A stretch of 64,000 bases of DNA from Acetobacterium bakii (GTDB taxonomy: Bacteria > Bacillota > Clostridia > Eubacteriales > Eubacteriaceae): positions 6,632 to 70,631 of the forward strand of contig NZ_LGYO01000008.1 in assembly GCF_001263355.1 (NCBI RefSeq), written 5' to 3'. How positions within the stretch are numbered: position 1 is the stretch's first letter; each line of letters begins with the position of its first letter. Below are positions 1 through 9,528 of this stretch, piece after piece. The notes under the pieces were generated by a model. The model was not told where the DNA came from, searched no databases, and saw nothing but the letters and a program-made list of their open reading frames with translations. A program made the position numbers and the translations under genes.

Positions 1-35
1 AATGCAGTTTGGGCTTTTAGTAATTTGACGTCTGA

Positions 36-575
36 CTATTCATGGAAGAAATCCGTGAAGTTAGAATTTTCGATAAGTTTAAGTGCCAGCCATTTTGAAA
101 AATAAGCAATTAGGATACCAATGATAATGCCCGCAATGACATCGGTGGGGTAATGGACAAAAAGATAAAGGCGGGAAAATGAAATAAGCAGTGCAAAAAC
201 AACCAGACCCCAACGCCAGTAATCCTTTTGCGTAATAAAATAAGCCCAGACAATGGCAAAGGCCGAGGCACTGTGCCCAGAGGGGAAGGAAAGGTCAATA
301 GGCTTTGGAATAAGAAGGTTGATTTCATAGGCCGTAAAGGGCCGTGGACGTGCCACGAAGGGTTTAAGACCTAGATTTACAACGAGAACACATAGGGTCA
401 GCGAAAGCAACATGGTTAGCCCAGTTAAGCGGGTTTCTTTTTTAACCAGCAAAAAAGCCACCAGCGGAAGTCCCCAAAAGATGTCGCTCCAAAAATTAGT
501 AATGAAAATAAAAAAGCCATTGAGCTGTTCGAAAACAAGATGATTTTGTATCCAAATTAAAATAGTAAGATCCAT
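36..575 (-). CDS. PAP2-family membrane phosphatase
   Basis: Integral-membrane phosphatidic-acid-phosphatase type 2 family protein of 179 aa, likely acting on a lipid pyrophosphate or lipid phosphate at the outer face of the membrane (undecaprenyl-PP is one possibility). The three phosphatase motifs are visible: KPFVARPRP, PSGHSASAF, and SRLYLFVHYPTD with the catalytic His and Asp. Several hydrophobic segments surround them. It is the last gene of a minus-strand operon; its ATG shares one base with the stop of ung, which suggests translational coupling. The exact substrate cannot be read from sequence. Confidence 0.9.
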   Translation of the reverse strand: MDLTILIWIQNHLVFEQLNGFFIFITNFWSDIFWGLPLVAFLLVKKETRLTGLTMLLSLTLCVLVVNLGLKPFVARPRPFTAYEINLLIPKPIDLSFPSGHSASAFAIVWAYFITQKDYWRWGLVVFALLISFSRLYLFVHYPTDVIAGIIIGILIAYFSKWLALKLIENSNFTDFFHE

Positions 576-1267
576 TAATCCTCCAGACAGTCGTTATCTC
601 TGATTTCCCAGTCGATGGGGGTGGCTCCGCGGCTTTCCAAAAGGGCATTGGTTTTTGAAAAAGGACGGCTGCCGAAGAAACCCCGGTGAGCGGATAGTGG
701 GCTTGGGTGGGGGGACATGATTATAGGATGCCTGGGGTTTGTGATCAAAGATGCTTTTCTTTGGGCATCACGACCCCAAAGTATGAAAATTACCGGCTCT
801 TCGCGTTGATTAAGAATTTCGATGATTCGGTTGGTAAAGGTTTCCCAGCCCATGTTTCGATGGGATGCGGGCTGCCCGCCCCGGACGGTAAGAACCGCAT
901 TCAGAAGCAGTACTCCCTGATGCGCCCATTTTTCAAGACAGCCATGGCTGGGAATGGCGTATCCCAGATCAGCATTGAGCTCCTTATAAATATTAAGAAG
1001 TGATGGGGGGATGGCCACACCGGGTTTAACAGAAAAAGCAAGACCCTGGGCTTGATTGGGACCATGATAGGGATCCTGGCCAAGGATGCACACCTTGGTT
1101 TGGTCGTAGGGCGTTAAGTGAAAGGCAGTAAAAATATCCTCTTTGGGAGGATAAACTGCATTGGTTTTATACTCTTCAATTAAAAAGTGTCGCAGCTGTT
1201 GGTAATAGTCCTGATTGAGTTCCTCCTGGATCGGAAGTTCCCAGTCGTTGTTAAAATGAATAGTCAT
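575..1267 (-). CDS. ung: Uracil-DNA glycosylase, family 1
   Basis: Removes uracil from DNA as the first step of base-excision repair; cytosolic. At 230 aa it has normal family length. The catalytic water-activating motif [18 protein letters not shown] and the C-terminal DNA-intercalation motif [14 protein letters not shown] are intact. Its start codon overlaps the stop of the upstream HAD phosphatase gene by 4 nt, and its stop overlaps the PAP2 start, so the three genes form a tight operon. The grouping has no obvious functional logic beyond co-transcription. Confidence 0.98.
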   Translation of the reverse strand: MTIHFNNDWELPIQEELNQDYYQQLRHFLIEEYKTNAVYPPKEDIFTAFHLTPYDQTKVCILGQDPYHGPNQAQGLAFSVKPGVAIPPSLLNIYKELNADLGYAIPSHGCLEKWAHQGVLLLNAVLTVRGGQPASHRNMGWETFTNRIIEILNQREEPVIFILWGRDAQRKASLITNPRHPIIMSPHPSPLSAHRGFFGSRPFSKTNALLESRGATPIDWEIRDNDCLED

Positions 1268-1953
1268 ACTAATCCTCCCCCGAAGAAGTGTTCATAGAAA
1301 TCTTCGTTCATTAGTTCTTCAAAATTTTCGATGTGGCAAAGGGTTGCATTCTGAATGGAATCCAGACAATGGTATTGATATTTATCATCCACGGAAATTA
1401 CCCGCATTCCCGCGGCCAGAGCCCCGTGTATACCTTCTAAGGTATCTTCGAAAACCAGGCAGTTTTCAGGGGAAACTGCCAGGGATTTTGCGGCCGCTAA
1501 AAAAACATCAGGGGAAGGCTTACCCATACCAACTTCACAGGTAAAATGAAGTGAGTGAAAATAGTGGGCAATGCCGTAATGAGGAAGAAAAAGTTCCAGG
1601 GTTGATCGGGTATTTGAAGTGGCGATGGCCATCGGGATATGATGGGTAAAAAGCCAGGATAAAAAAGCCAGAGCACCTGGTTTAAAATCAATTTTTGATA
1701 AAATATTTTCTCGCGACATAGTATCCCATTCGAATTTTATAGCTTCAATTGAATCGGGAAGACTAAATCGTTTTTTAAAATAGTGGGCCGTTTCGGTGAA
1801 ACTTTTACCCGAAATTTCGGTTGATAAGTCATTAGGGCAGGTAAGTCCGCGTTTTCCAAGATATTCGATATCAATTAAATGCCAGAGTCCCATGGAATCC
1901 ACTAAAGTCCCATCGAAATCAAAGATAATGGCTTGTGTTTGTTGTGTAATCAT
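1264..1953 (-). CDS. HAD-superfamily hydrolase, beta-phosphoglucomutase-like
   Basis: Haloacid-dehalogenase fold phosphatase or phosphomutase of 229 aa. The nucleophile motif [10 protein letters not shown] lies near residue 10-20, motif II (ATSN) near 113, a Lys in GKPSPDVF, and the acidic motif [13 protein letters not shown], matching the subgroup with an alpha-helical cap (phosphoglycolate phosphatase / beta-PGM-like). Substrate is not deducible. It is first gene of a minus-strand operon with ung and the PAP2 gene, and is divergent from ispE. Confidence 0.88.
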   Translation of the reverse strand: MITQQTQAIIFDFDGTLVDSMGLWHLIDIEYLGKRGLTCPNDLSTEISGKSFTETAHYFKKRFSLPDSIEAIKFEWDTMSRENILSKIDFKPGALAFLSWLFTHHIPMAIATSNTRSTLELFLPHYGIAHYFHSLHFTCEVGMGKPSPDVFLAAAKSLAVSPENCLVFEDTLEGIHGALAAGMRVISVDDKYQYHCLDSIQNATLCHIENFEELMNEDFYEHFFGGGLV

Positions 1954-2028
1954 TTATAAGGCCTTTCTTGTGTGGGTTATTATTAAATTATACACTAAAA
2001 GGAGATTTACAACGATGATTTTTTATCA

Positions 2029-2057
2029 TTCACAAGAATACATGATTATGCTATAAT
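2029..2057 (+). promoter_or_regulatory. Sigma-A-type promoter of ispE
   Basis: TTCACA at 2029-2034 and a consensus TATAAT at 2052-2057 with 17 bp between them, about 40 bp before the ispE start. Seen in sequence; no transcription data. Confidence 0.6.
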
Positions 2058-2099
2058 GAATAAAGTATACAATATCATAAGTGCAATAGGAGAGGTATG

Positions 2100-2951
2100 A
2101 TGGACAAAATCATCGTTAAAGCTCGGGCTAAGGTAAATCTGTCTTTGGATGTGCTGGGTACTCGTGAAGATGGCTACCATGAGATGCAGATGGTTAATCA
2201 TTCTATTGAGCTGCATGATACACTGACTTTTGAGGCCTGCGATGAAGAGGTGAATTTAACTTCTAACATTAAGGGAATTCCATTGGATGAAAAAAATTTA
2301 GTGATAAAGGCGATGCGAAAGCTGCAAACTTATGCTGACATCGATAAGGGGATAAAAATACATTTGGTCAAGCGAATTCCTTATAAGGCCGGTTTAGCGG
2401 GAGGAAGCAGTGATGCGGCGGCCACATTAAAGGGACTTAATACACTATGGCATTTGGGCCTTACACGCCAGGAACTTTTAGAAATTGGCGCGGCCATTGG
2501 TGCGGATGTACCTTATTGCCTTATGGGAGGAACCGCATTGGTGGAGGGGATTGGTGAAAAAATAATCCCGTTACCACCCATTAAAAAGTTATATGTGGTT
2601 GTGGTGAAGCCCAATGTGAACATTTCAACGCCCTGGGCCTTCAGAGCTTTGGATCATCATGTGATCCAAAAACGGCCGGATATTCCCGGGGTTATTCGTT
2701 CCCTGGAAGCAGAGGACTATACTGAATTGCGCCAGGCAATGGGGAATGTTTTTGAACCGCTTGTTGCAGCAAAATTTTTGGAAGTTAATGACATTAAGCA
2801 TGGATTACTGGATCATGGGGCAGCAGCATCAATTATGACAGGCAGCGGACCTACAGTGATTGGTTACTTCCCGTTGAAAGCGGAAGCCTGGAATGTTTGG
2901 AAAATGTTTTCAAAAAAATACAGAATGTGTTTTCTCAGTGAAACATATTAA
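2100..2951 (+). CDS. ispE: 4-(cytidine 5'-diphospho)-2-C-methyl-D-erythritol kinase
   Basis: GHMP-family kinase that phosphorylates CDP-methylerythritol in the MEP pathway to isoprenoid precursors. The ATP-binding loop reads AGLAGGSSDAAA (residues ~98-109) and the N-terminus KARAKVNLSLDVLG is typical; a C-terminal GHMP motif, MTGSGPTV, is present. About 283 aa, normal. Two ATGs occur in tandem (2097 and 2100); the AGGAG at 2088-2092 is better spaced for the second. The 3' neighbour is a GntR regulator. Presence indicates the MEP rather than the mevalonate route. Confidence 0.96.
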   Translation: MDKIIVKARAKVNLSLDVLGTREDGYHEMQMVNHSIELHDTLTFEACDEEVNLTSNIKGIPLDEKNLVIKAMRKLQTYADIDKGIKIHLVKRIPYKAGLAGGSSDAAATLKGLNTLWHLGLTRQELLEIGAAIGADVPYCLMGGTALVEGIGEKIIPLPPIKKLYVVVVKPNVNISTPWAFRALDHHVIQKRPDIPGVIRSLEAEDYTELRQAMGNVFEPLVAAKFLEVNDIKHGLLDHGAAASIMTGSGPTVIGYFPLKAEAWNVWKMFSKKYRMCFLSETY

Positions 2952-2967
2952 AATAAAGGAGAATAGA

Positions 2968-3639
2968 ATGCAGGAAGAAAAAAAAGGATTAAATCTTGAT
3001 ATTAGCTCGTGTAAGCCATTAAGAGAAATTGTTTTTGAAACCATTCGCTGCGCAATTATTACAGGGGAGTTAAAGCCTGGCCAACGTCTTATGGAAGTTC
3101 AGCTTGCTGAAGAAATGGGCGTGAGTAGAACGCCGGTCCGGGAGTCTATACGAAAGTTGGAATTAGAGGGTTTGGTTAAGATGGTTCCCAGGAAAGGCGC
3201 CTATGTTACGCCGATGTCGGTGAATGATCTTAAGGAAATGATGGAGATTCGTCGGGCACTTGAAGGTTTGGCCGCAGAACTTGCCGCTGTAAATGCCACA
3301 GCGGAAGAAATTGAGCAGCTTAACGTTGCCAATCAGCGATTTGGAGAAGCGGCTTTAAAAAATGACGAGGAGGGGATTATTAAGTACGATATGGATATTC
3401 ACGAAATCATTTATAAGGCTTCGGGGAATATGAAATTACTTCAAATGATCAATAGCCTCCGGGAGCAGATGCAACGTTTTCGTTCAGAATATGTCCATCG
3501 GATCGACGATAAAACACCGTTGGTAAATCAACACATGGAAATTATTAAGGGCATCGAATGCAGAGAAGGGGCCAATGCCAATGCGGCGGCTTGTGAACAC
3601 ATTTTTTCTACCGGAGATAATATGTTAAAATTATTGTAA
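2968..3639 (+). CDS. GntR-family transcriptional regulator, FadR/FCD subgroup
   Basis: DNA-binding repressor or activator of 223 aa with an N-terminal winged helix-turn-helix (GQRLMEVQLAEEMGVSRTPVRESIRKLELEGLV, described here by its VSRTPVRES core) and a C-terminal all-helical FCD ligand-binding domain. The frame is open further upstream into ispE, but the ATG at 2968 has AAAGGAG upstream at proper spacing and begins MQEEKKG, so it is chosen. It follows ispE by 16 nt. Ligand and targets are unknown; position gives no clear clue. Confidence 0.9.
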   Translation: MQEEKKGLNLDISSCKPLREIVFETIRCAIITGELKPGQRLMEVQLAEEMGVSRTPVRESIRKLELEGLVKMVPRKGAYVTPMSVNDLKEMMEIRRALEGLAAELAAVNATAEEIEQLNVANQRFGEAALKNDEEGIIKYDMDIHEIIYKASGNMKLLQMINSLREQMQRFRSEYVHRIDDKTPLVNQHMEIIKGIECREGANANAAACEHIFSTGDNMLKLL

Positions 3640-3660
3640 TGACTGTCTGCTTCAAAAGAA

Positions 3661-3703
3661 AAAACGAATGGGCCTGTGATTAAGGACAAGCCCATTCGTT
3701 TTT
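3661..3703. terminator. Bidirectional terminator between the GntR gene and lspA
   Basis: A 17-bp stem with one mismatch (arms 3661-3677 and 3686-3702, loop of 8 nt), rich in A at the left edge and T at the right edge. It lies between two convergent genes and so can end transcription from both sides. Confidence 0.85.
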
Positions 3704-3718
3704 ATTAATTCTATGGCT

Positions 3719-4198
3719 TTATTCGAGCTTTCCAAGATCATTATTTTCAAGAAAGTTTTTATTGGTAAGTAAAGCAATGACAAGAAGAATACTTCCACAA
3801 ACAACAAAAATATCTGAAAAATTAAAAATTGCAAAATTAATGAATCGGAAATCCAAAAAATCCACAACAAAATTAAATCTTAGCCGATCGATTAAATTAC
3901 CGGCCGCTCCTCCAATAATCAAGGAAATGGAAATGTTTACCCAACGATTTTCTTTTATCTTTGGAATCTTGATTAGCAGCACAACCAAAACGCCAATAAA
4001 TAAAATAGATGTTGCAATCAGAAAAAGTTGCATATCAGAAAAAAGACTAAACGCAGCCCCGGTATTTTCAACATAGGTTAAATGAAAAACATTGGGAATC
4101 AAAGGAAAAGATTCAATGGGATTTAATAGATTGAGTACTAAATACTTTGAATATTGATCAAGAAAAATGGCAAAAATGATGATGGAAATATAGATCAT
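3719..4198 (-). CDS. lspA: Lipoprotein signal peptidase (signal peptidase II)
   Basis: Aspartyl membrane protease that cleaves the signal peptide of diacylglyceryl-prolipoproteins. 159 aa with four hydrophobic segments; conserved blocks VENTGAAFSLF, GAAGNLIDR (first catalytic Asp) and FNFSDIFVVCG (second catalytic Asp) are all present. Start supported by AGGAG 5 nt before the ATG. It stands alone on the minus strand, convergent with the GntR regulator gene. Confidence 0.96.
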   Translation of the reverse strand: MIYISIIIFAIFLDQYSKYLVLNLLNPIESFPLIPNVFHLTYVENTGAAFSLFSDMQLFLIATSILFIGVLVVLLIKIPKIKENRWVNISISLIIGGAAGNLIDRLRFNFVVDFLDFRFINFAIFNFSDIFVVCGSILLVIALLTNKNFLENNDLGKLE

Positions 4199-4391
4199 GC
4201 TTTCTCCTAGTTCTAGTTTTTGTTCTCCTCAAAATATATGATAATATTCGCTAAATTACAAGGAAAACTTTCATATTAAGTGATTTTATTTTATATTAAT
4301 CTTATCTTAAGAATCCGTTGGAAACTGCTTTCGCTTTTTTAAGTAAAGTGTTAAGATATTACTCGGATTAAAAATCATACTGGAGGAAACT

Positions 4392-5618
4392 GTGAAACTC
4401 AAACTTGATATGGAACTTATAAAAAAATACAGCTACATTTTGGTTGGAGCATTGTTGCTCATTTTCATCTATAAAATTTTGGATAACTTTGGAACAGTTG
4501 CCAATACTTTTTTGAATACGCTTAGAGGAATTATCAAAATATTGATGCCAATATTGATTGGCTTGGTATTGGCGTATTTTCTTTTCCGGCCAATGCGGGG
4601 CATAGAAAAGTTTATTTATAAATTGCTGCCAAAAAGCCGAAAGCATCCTGGAGGTGTACGACTTGGAGCCATTCTGATTGTTTATATCATTACCATTACA
4701 TTAATTGTGCTTTTCTTTTATGCTACAATTCCATCAGTTTTTGATAGTTTAACCGGCCTTATTAATCAAATGCCAGATAGTTTAGTAAAAATTGATGAGA
4801 TGCTCGGCAGAACTATGGCGAAAGGAGGCCCGGCCCAGGATATCCTAGCAGGGCTTAATGGGACTATTGATGGACTTCAAAACCTCACCTCCCGGGATAT
4901 TATGAATCAAATAACCTCCTATTTCGGAACAAATCCTGATTCCATCAAGGAAATCAGCAATGTTGCTTTTATTTTTGTTAAAGGGACGGTGGGCTTCATT
5001 ATTTCGTTTTTTATTGTTTTTTTCATCGGGCTTTATCTAATGTTGGACAAAGAAAAAGTTTTTCAGCAAGTCGATCGTTTTGCAAAAGCAGTGATGAGTA
5101 AGAAAATTTACAACGGATCTCATTGGGCCGGGATCACCATTGATGATATTTTTTATAAATACTTCACTGGAAAAATTCTCACATCGATGCTGATCGGATT
5201 CCTTTTTTATCTGGGATTATTGATGATTGGTGTGGAATATGCACCACTTTTCGGTATGATCGTCGGAGTTACCAACGTGATTCCATATTTTGGACCGATT
5301 ATTGGCGCCGTTCCCGCAGTGGTGATAACCTTGATTGACGATCCGATAAAAGCCGTGTGGGTGGCAATTTGTATTATTATTGTTCAGCAATTTGATGGTA
5401 ATGTTCTGGCGCCTAATGTTTTAGGAAAAATTGTGGAATTGAATCCTTTCTGGGTTCTGATAAGTGTTATTATTGGCGGCAGCCTATTTGGCATACTTGG
5501 ATTGTTTGTGGCGATTCCAATGTGCGCAGTTATTAAGGTATTCATTGAAGAAGCTTTAACGCGTTGGGAGCGTAAAAAAGAGCGCTTGTTATGGGACGAC
5601 TTTTCAGAAATAAAATAG
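4392..5618 (+). CDS. AI-2E/PerM-family membrane transporter (first copy)
   Basis: Polytopic inner-membrane protein of 408 aa of the AI-2E (PerM/YtvI) family. Members are variously linked to Na+/H+ antiport or small-molecule export; no specific substrate is claimed. Visible features: N-terminal TM segments, a ~100-residue extracytosolic region (about 110-190), then the conserved C-terminal core with GVTNVIPYFGPIIGAVPA and LGKIVELNPFWVLISVIIGG. GTG start, preceded by TGGAGG. A second paralogue lies at 36.7 kb. Confidence 0.88.
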   Translation: MKLKLDMELIKKYSYILVGALLLIFIYKILDNFGTVANTFLNTLRGIIKILMPILIGLVLAYFLFRPMRGIEKFIYKLLPKSRKHPGGVRLGAILIVYIITITLIVLFFYATIPSVFDSLTGLINQMPDSLVKIDEMLGRTMAKGGPAQDILAGLNGTIDGLQNLTSRDIMNQITSYFGTNPDSIKEISNVAFIFVKGTVGFIISFFIVFFIGLYLMLDKEKVFQQVDRFAKAVMSKKIYNGSHWAGITIDDIFYKYFTGKILTSMLIGFLFYLGLLMIGVEYAPLFGMIVGVTNVIPYFGPIIGAVPAVVITLIDDPIKAVWVAICIIIVQQFDGNVLAPNVLGKIVELNPFWVLISVIIGGSLFGILGLFVAIPMCAVIKVFIEEALTRWERKKERLLWDDFSEIK

Positions 5619-5670
5619 TAAAATTATTGCATAGGAACTCCTCTGCAAGTAGCGAAAGGATAAATTTAAA

Positions 5671-6897
5671 ATGAAAAATGTATTTGACGTGTTGCAAGAA
5701 CGTGGCTTTATTGAACAATGCACCCACGAGGAGGAAATCAAAGAACTGCTTGGGAAAGAATCGGTTGCCTTTTATATCGGATTCGATCCAACCGCTGACA
5801 GCCTTCATATTGGACACTTCATTCAAATTATGGTAATGGCCCATTTGCAGCAACATGGACATCGTCCCATTGCATTAATTGGTGGCGGAACCACCATGAT
5901 TGGCGATCCCTCGGGACGATCGGATATGCGTCAGGTAATGACACCTGAACGCATTGCACTAAATGGTGAAAAGTTTAAAAAAGTCTTTGAAAAGTTTCTT
6001 ACCTTCGAAGAGGACAAAGCAATAATGGTAAATAATGCCGAATGGCTGCTGCCGCTTAATTATATTGACTTTCTTCGGGATGTGGGAACCCATTTCTCAG
6101 TGAATCGGATGCTTTCAGCGGATTGCTATAAATCACGCTATGAAAAAGGACTTACCTTTTTAGAATTTAACTATATGATCCTCCAGGCCTATGATTTTTA
6201 TGTGCTCCATAAGGAGCACGGATGTAAAATGCAGTTTGGCGGAAATGACCAATGGTCAAATATTATTGCCGGAATTGAGCTTGTCAGGCGTAAAGACGGG
6301 GAACAGGTTTATGGCATGACCTTTTCGCTTTTAACCACCAGTGAAGGCATTAAAATGGGGAAAACAGCTAAGGGTGCCTTGTGGCTGGATCCAGACAAAA
6401 CATCTCCCTATGAATTTTACCAATACTGGCGAAATGTTGCTGATGCTGATGTTGAGAAATGTTTGTCACTATTGACCTTTCTGCCCATGGAAGAGGTGCA
6501 CCGTTTGGGTGCTTTGGAAGGATCGGATATTAATCAGGCAAAAGAAGTTTTAGCCCTTTATGTGACTAAACTTATTCATGGAGAAGTGGCAGCTAAGGCA
6601 TCAGAGGCCGCCGCCCATAAACTTTTTAGCGGAGACCAGGGAGATGCCGATATTCCCAGTGTTGAATTAAGAAAAGAAGTGTTAGGTGAAGGAATGGACA
6701 TTCTTTCACTGTTGGAAATCGCAAAATTGATTCCTACCAGAAGTGAAGGGCGACGACTGGTACAACAGGGCGGTATTTTGGCCGATGGCAAAAAAGTTGA
6801 AGACTTTAAGGCGGTATTTACCCCGGAAGATTTTAATGACGGAAAACTTGTTCTAAAAAAGGGAAAAAAAGCATATAAACAAATTATTTTAGTATAG
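5671..6897 (+). CDS. tyrS: Tyrosyl-tRNA synthetase
   Basis: Class I aminoacyl-tRNA synthetase charging tRNA-Tyr. 408 aa. Catalytic-domain signatures: [16 protein letters not shown] (HIGH motif), GGNDQWSNI, and a KMSKS-equivalent [11 protein letters not shown]-terminal S4-like RNA-binding domain starts near residue 345 ([13 protein letters not shown]). It is followed by hisS after 10 nt, so the two synthetases are likely co-transcribed. No T-box leader is recognisable in the 52-nt gap upstream. Confidence 0.98.
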   Translation: MKNVFDVLQERGFIEQCTHEEEIKELLGKESVAFYIGFDPTADSLHIGHFIQIMVMAHLQQHGHRPIALIGGGTTMIGDPSGRSDMRQVMTPERIALNGEKFKKVFEKFLTFEEDKAIMVNNAEWLLPLNYIDFLRDVGTHFSVNRMLSADCYKSRYEKGLTFLEFNYMILQAYDFYVLHKEHGCKMQFGGNDQWSNIIAGIELVRRKDGEQVYGMTFSLLTTSEGIKMGKTAKGALWLDPDKTSPYEFYQYWRNVADADVEKCLSLLTFLPMEEVHRLGALEGSDINQAKEVLALYVTKLIHGEVAAKASEAAAHKLFSGDQGDADIPSVELRKEVLGEGMDILSLLEIAKLIPTRSEGRRLVQQGGILADGKKVEDFKAVFTPEDFNDGKLVLKKGKKAYKQIILV

Positions 6898-6907
6898 AAG
6901 GTGACAT

Positions 6908-8143
6908 ATGATAAGTTCAAAAGCCGTAAGAGGTACCAGAGATATACTCCCTGATGAAATGAAAATTCGGGATCAATTGGAACAACAGATATTAGAAGTC
7001 TACCGAACCCATGGCTTTTCCCGAATCGAAACACCGGTAATGGAAAATTTAGAGCTGCTACTGGGAAGTGAGGGCGGCGAAAACCTGAAAATGCTTTTTA
7101 CTATTTTAAAACGAGGCGAAAAGCTAGAGCTGACACCAGAGGCAAGTGTGCTTGATCTGTGTGATATGGGCTTGCGTTTTGATTTAACCCTGCCGCTGAG
7201 CCGCTTTTACTCAAACAACAAGGAAACCTTGGAAGGCCCTTTTAAAGCGATTCAAATAGGAAACGTATTTCGGGCGGAACGTCCGCAAAAAGGCCGGTAT
7301 CGGTCCTTTAAGCAATGTGATATTGATATTATTGGCGATCCCACGGTTAATGCTGAAATTGAGTTGATGGACACAACCGCCAAAGCCTTGCTGGCCATTG
7401 GTTTTAAAGGTTTTACCATTAAGGTTAATCACCGTAAATTGCTGGGTGCGATGATTCAAAAGTCCGGATTTTCAGCAGATGCGGTCGGAACCATTTGCAT
7501 TTCCCTGGATAAGATGGATAAAATCGGCGTGGCTGGCGTCACCAGGGAATTAATCAGTAAAGGTCACGATTCAAATGCAGTCGATAAGTTGATGACCTGT
7601 GTGACAACCATCACCCTGGAAAATCTGGAACAGTGGGTTGAAGATCCTGAAACCATTGAAGCCCTGGTGACAGTGATAAACACGGTTAAGGTTCTTGCCA
7701 AAAATAATTTTGAGGTGGTCTTTGACTTTTCGCTCATACGTGGGATGGGTTATTATACCGGACTGATTTTTGAAGTAAGCTACGGACCCTATGGCAGTGC
7801 CATAGCCGGTGGCGGCCGCTATGACAACATGATCGGCAGATATGAAAAAACATCGGTACCGGCAGTTGGCTTTTCCATCGGATTCGAGCGCATCATCAAT
7901 ATTCTCATGGACGAAAAAGGGGATGCCGTTCAAGACGAAAAGGCGGTGATTCTATTTTATGAACCGCAAACGGATAAGCTTGCTGAAGTCATTGCTTTGG
8001 GAGATGCCTGGCGTAAAAAAGGATATGTCGTAAACCTTATGGCCATGAAGAAAAAATTTGGAAAACAGATTGCCGCCAATGACAAAGGACGCTACCAGGG
8101 ATTTTTAGTTTTTGGCAGAGACGAAGAAATTAAAAATTTTTAA
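6908..8143 (+). CDS. hisS: Histidyl-tRNA synthetase
   Basis: Class II synthetase charging tRNA-His, 411 aa. Motif 1/2 regions are clear (LTLPLSRFY; FRAERPQKGRYRSFKQCDID), as are GGGRYDNM and a C-terminal anticodon-binding domain. The histidine-A motif reads RGMGYYTGLIFEV where many bacterial enzymes have RGLDYY; the Arg is kept. HisZ, the catalytically dead paralogue of the histidine pathway, is an alternative, but the intact C-terminal domain and the tyrS neighbour favour a true synthetase. Confidence 0.88.
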   Translation: MISSKAVRGTRDILPDEMKIRDQLEQQILEVYRTHGFSRIETPVMENLELLLGSEGGENLKMLFTILKRGEKLELTPEASVLDLCDMGLRFDLTLPLSRFYSNNKETLEGPFKAIQIGNVFRAERPQKGRYRSFKQCDIDIIGDPTVNAEIELMDTTAKALLAIGFKGFTIKVNHRKLLGAMIQKSGFSADAVGTICISLDKMDKIGVAGVTRELISKGHDSNAVDKLMTCVTTITLENLEQWVEDPETIEALVTVINTVKVLAKNNFEVVFDFSLIRGMGYYTGLIFEVSYGPYGSAIAGGGRYDNMIGRYEKTSVPAVGFSIGFERIINILMDEKGDAVQDEKAVILFYEPQTDKLAEVIALGDAWRKKGYVVNLMAMKKKFGKQIAANDKGRYQGFLVFGRDEEIKNF

Positions 8144-8183
8144 ACGACAAATAAATGTCCACAAATAGGTTTGCAAGACCCCG

Positions 8184-8212
8184 AAGCGCCCGCAACAGCC
8201 GGTGCTTTTTTG
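8184..8212 (+). terminator. Terminator after hisS
   Basis: Short GC-rich imperfect hairpin (AAGCGCC paired across a 10-nt loop with GGTGCTT, including a G-T wobble) followed by six T residues. Ends the tyrS-hisS unit. Confidence 0.6.
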
Positions 8213-8260
8213 TGATAAATTTCAGTGATGGGATTATTAGGTGGCAATTTGAAAAAACTG

Positions 8261-8269
8261 TGTTATAAT
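8261..8269 (+). promoter_or_regulatory. Extended -10 promoter element upstream of the THUMP methyltransferase gene
   Basis: TGTTATAAT fits the extended -10 form TGnTATAAT, 36 bp before the start codon. No good -35 hexamer is present at 17 bp spacing, which is usual for extended -10 promoters. Confidence 0.45.
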
Positions 8270-8305
8270 TATACGTTAACAAATATATTTACAAAGGATA
8301 AATGA

Positions 8306-9490
8306 ATGTCAAGAAAAATAAATTTAATTGCCACAGCTGCTTTTGGTATCGAAAGTGTGGTTAAAGATGAGATTAAAAAACTAGGATATGAAATTACCGA
8401 GGTGGAAAATGGGAAAATTCGGTTTACCGGTCCATTGGAAGCCATACCCCGGTCAAATTTATGGTTGCGCTGTGCAGACCGAGTTCTTTTAGAAATCGGT
8501 CGTTTTAAAGCGGTTACCTTTGATGAGCTTTTTGAAAAAACAAAGGCTTTACCATGGGAAAATTATATTCCCGAAGATGGCGAATTTCCGGCGGCTAAGA
8601 TTACCAGCGTTAAATCCACTCTTTTTAGCAAATCTGATGGACAAAGGATTGTTAAAAAAGCAGTTGTCGAACGACTTAAGTCAAAATACCATGTGGATTG
8701 GTTTTCTGAAAACGGGGGAAAATACCCGATTCATATTCAAATTTTAAAAGATGAAGTGACTCTGTCCATTGATACCAGTGGGTCAGGTTTAAATAAACGC
8801 GGTTATCGACAGCATGGGAATGAAGCACCATTGAAGGAGACCATTTCGGCTGCATTGGTTTATCTTTCGCGTTGGAAGCCCGAACGGGTTTTTCTTGATC
8901 CTCTTTGCGGTTCCGGTACCATTGTCATCGAAGCGGCAATGATCGGAAAAAATATAGCACCGGGACTCAAGCGGGAATTTGTTTCGGAATCATGGGACTT
9001 TATTCCAAAAGAGCTCTGGGAGCAAGCACGTCAAGAGGCTCAAGAAGCCATTAATGACAAGCAGTTTCTTCTCTTGGGTTCAGATGTTGATCCAGATGCT
9101 CTTAAACAAGCCCGCATTAATGCCGAATTGGCTGGAGTAAGCGACTATGTGGCTTTTCAGAAACTGCCGGTCCAAGCCGTTGAGACCAAGAAACGATATG
9201 GGGTCATTATTACCAATCCGCCTTATGGTGAGCGTATCGGCGAAGAAAAAGAGATCCAGAGACTATATCGGGATATGGGAAAGGTGTTTAGAAGCCTGGG
9301 AGACTGGTCCTATTTCGTAATTACTGGATATGAACGGTTTGAAAAATATTTTGGAGAACCTTCAACGAAAAACAGAAAACTATACAATGGTGACATTAAA
9401 ACACATCTCTATCAATACTACGGACCATTACCACCACGAAAACGAAAGCCGATTGAAGAATTTGCCAAGGTCGAAAATACTAACGAATAA
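8306..9490 (+). CDS. THUMP-domain class I rRNA (guanine-N2) methyltransferase, RlmL/YpsC type
   Basis: SAM-dependent methyltransferase of 394 aa likely modifying 23S rRNA. An N-terminal ferredoxin-like/THUMP RNA-binding region (about 1-160) precedes the methyltransferase domain, with SAM motif DPLCGSGTIVIEAAMIG and catalytic NPPYGERIG. Length matches the short Gram-positive YpsC form, which lacks the second methyltransferase domain of E. coli RlmL. The modified base is inferred from family only. Confidence 0.9.
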   Translation: MSRKINLIATAAFGIESVVKDEIKKLGYEITEVENGKIRFTGPLEAIPRSNLWLRCADRVLLEIGRFKAVTFDELFEKTKALPWENYIPEDGEFPAAKITSVKSTLFSKSDGQRIVKKAVVERLKSKYHVDWFSENGGKYPIHIQILKDEVTLSIDTSGSGLNKRGYRQHGNEAPLKETISAALVYLSRWKPERVFLDPLCGSGTIVIEAAMIGKNIAPGLKREFVSESWDFIPKELWEQARQEAQEAINDKQFLLLGSDVDPDALKQARINAELAGVSDYVAFQKLPVQAVETKKRYGVIITNPPYGERIGEEKEIQRLYRDMGKVFRSLGDWSYFVITGYERFEKYFGEPSTKNRKLYNGDIKTHLYQYYGPLPPRKRKPIEEFAKVENTNE

Positions 9491-9528
9491 TCCATTAATA
9501 AATAGAAAAATATAGAATAGGTGAAAAG

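Noticed and set aside
2893-2967. Extended N-terminus of the GntR regulator inside ispE
   Set aside because: Needs no Shine-Dalgarno-supported start and would overlap conserved ispE sequence; ATG 2968 is well supported.
5619-5670. T-box leader before tyrS
   Set aside because: The gap is only 52 nt and lacks the T-box sequence and a specifier stem.
6576-7034. 152-codon minus-strand open frame across tyrS-hisS
   Set aside because: Overlaps two essential genes and has low-complexity composition expected of a shadow frame.
6908-8143. HisZ rather than HisS
   Set aside because: Class II motifs and an anticodon-binding domain are present and the gene is coupled with tyrS, not with histidine-pathway genes; kept as a stated alternative.
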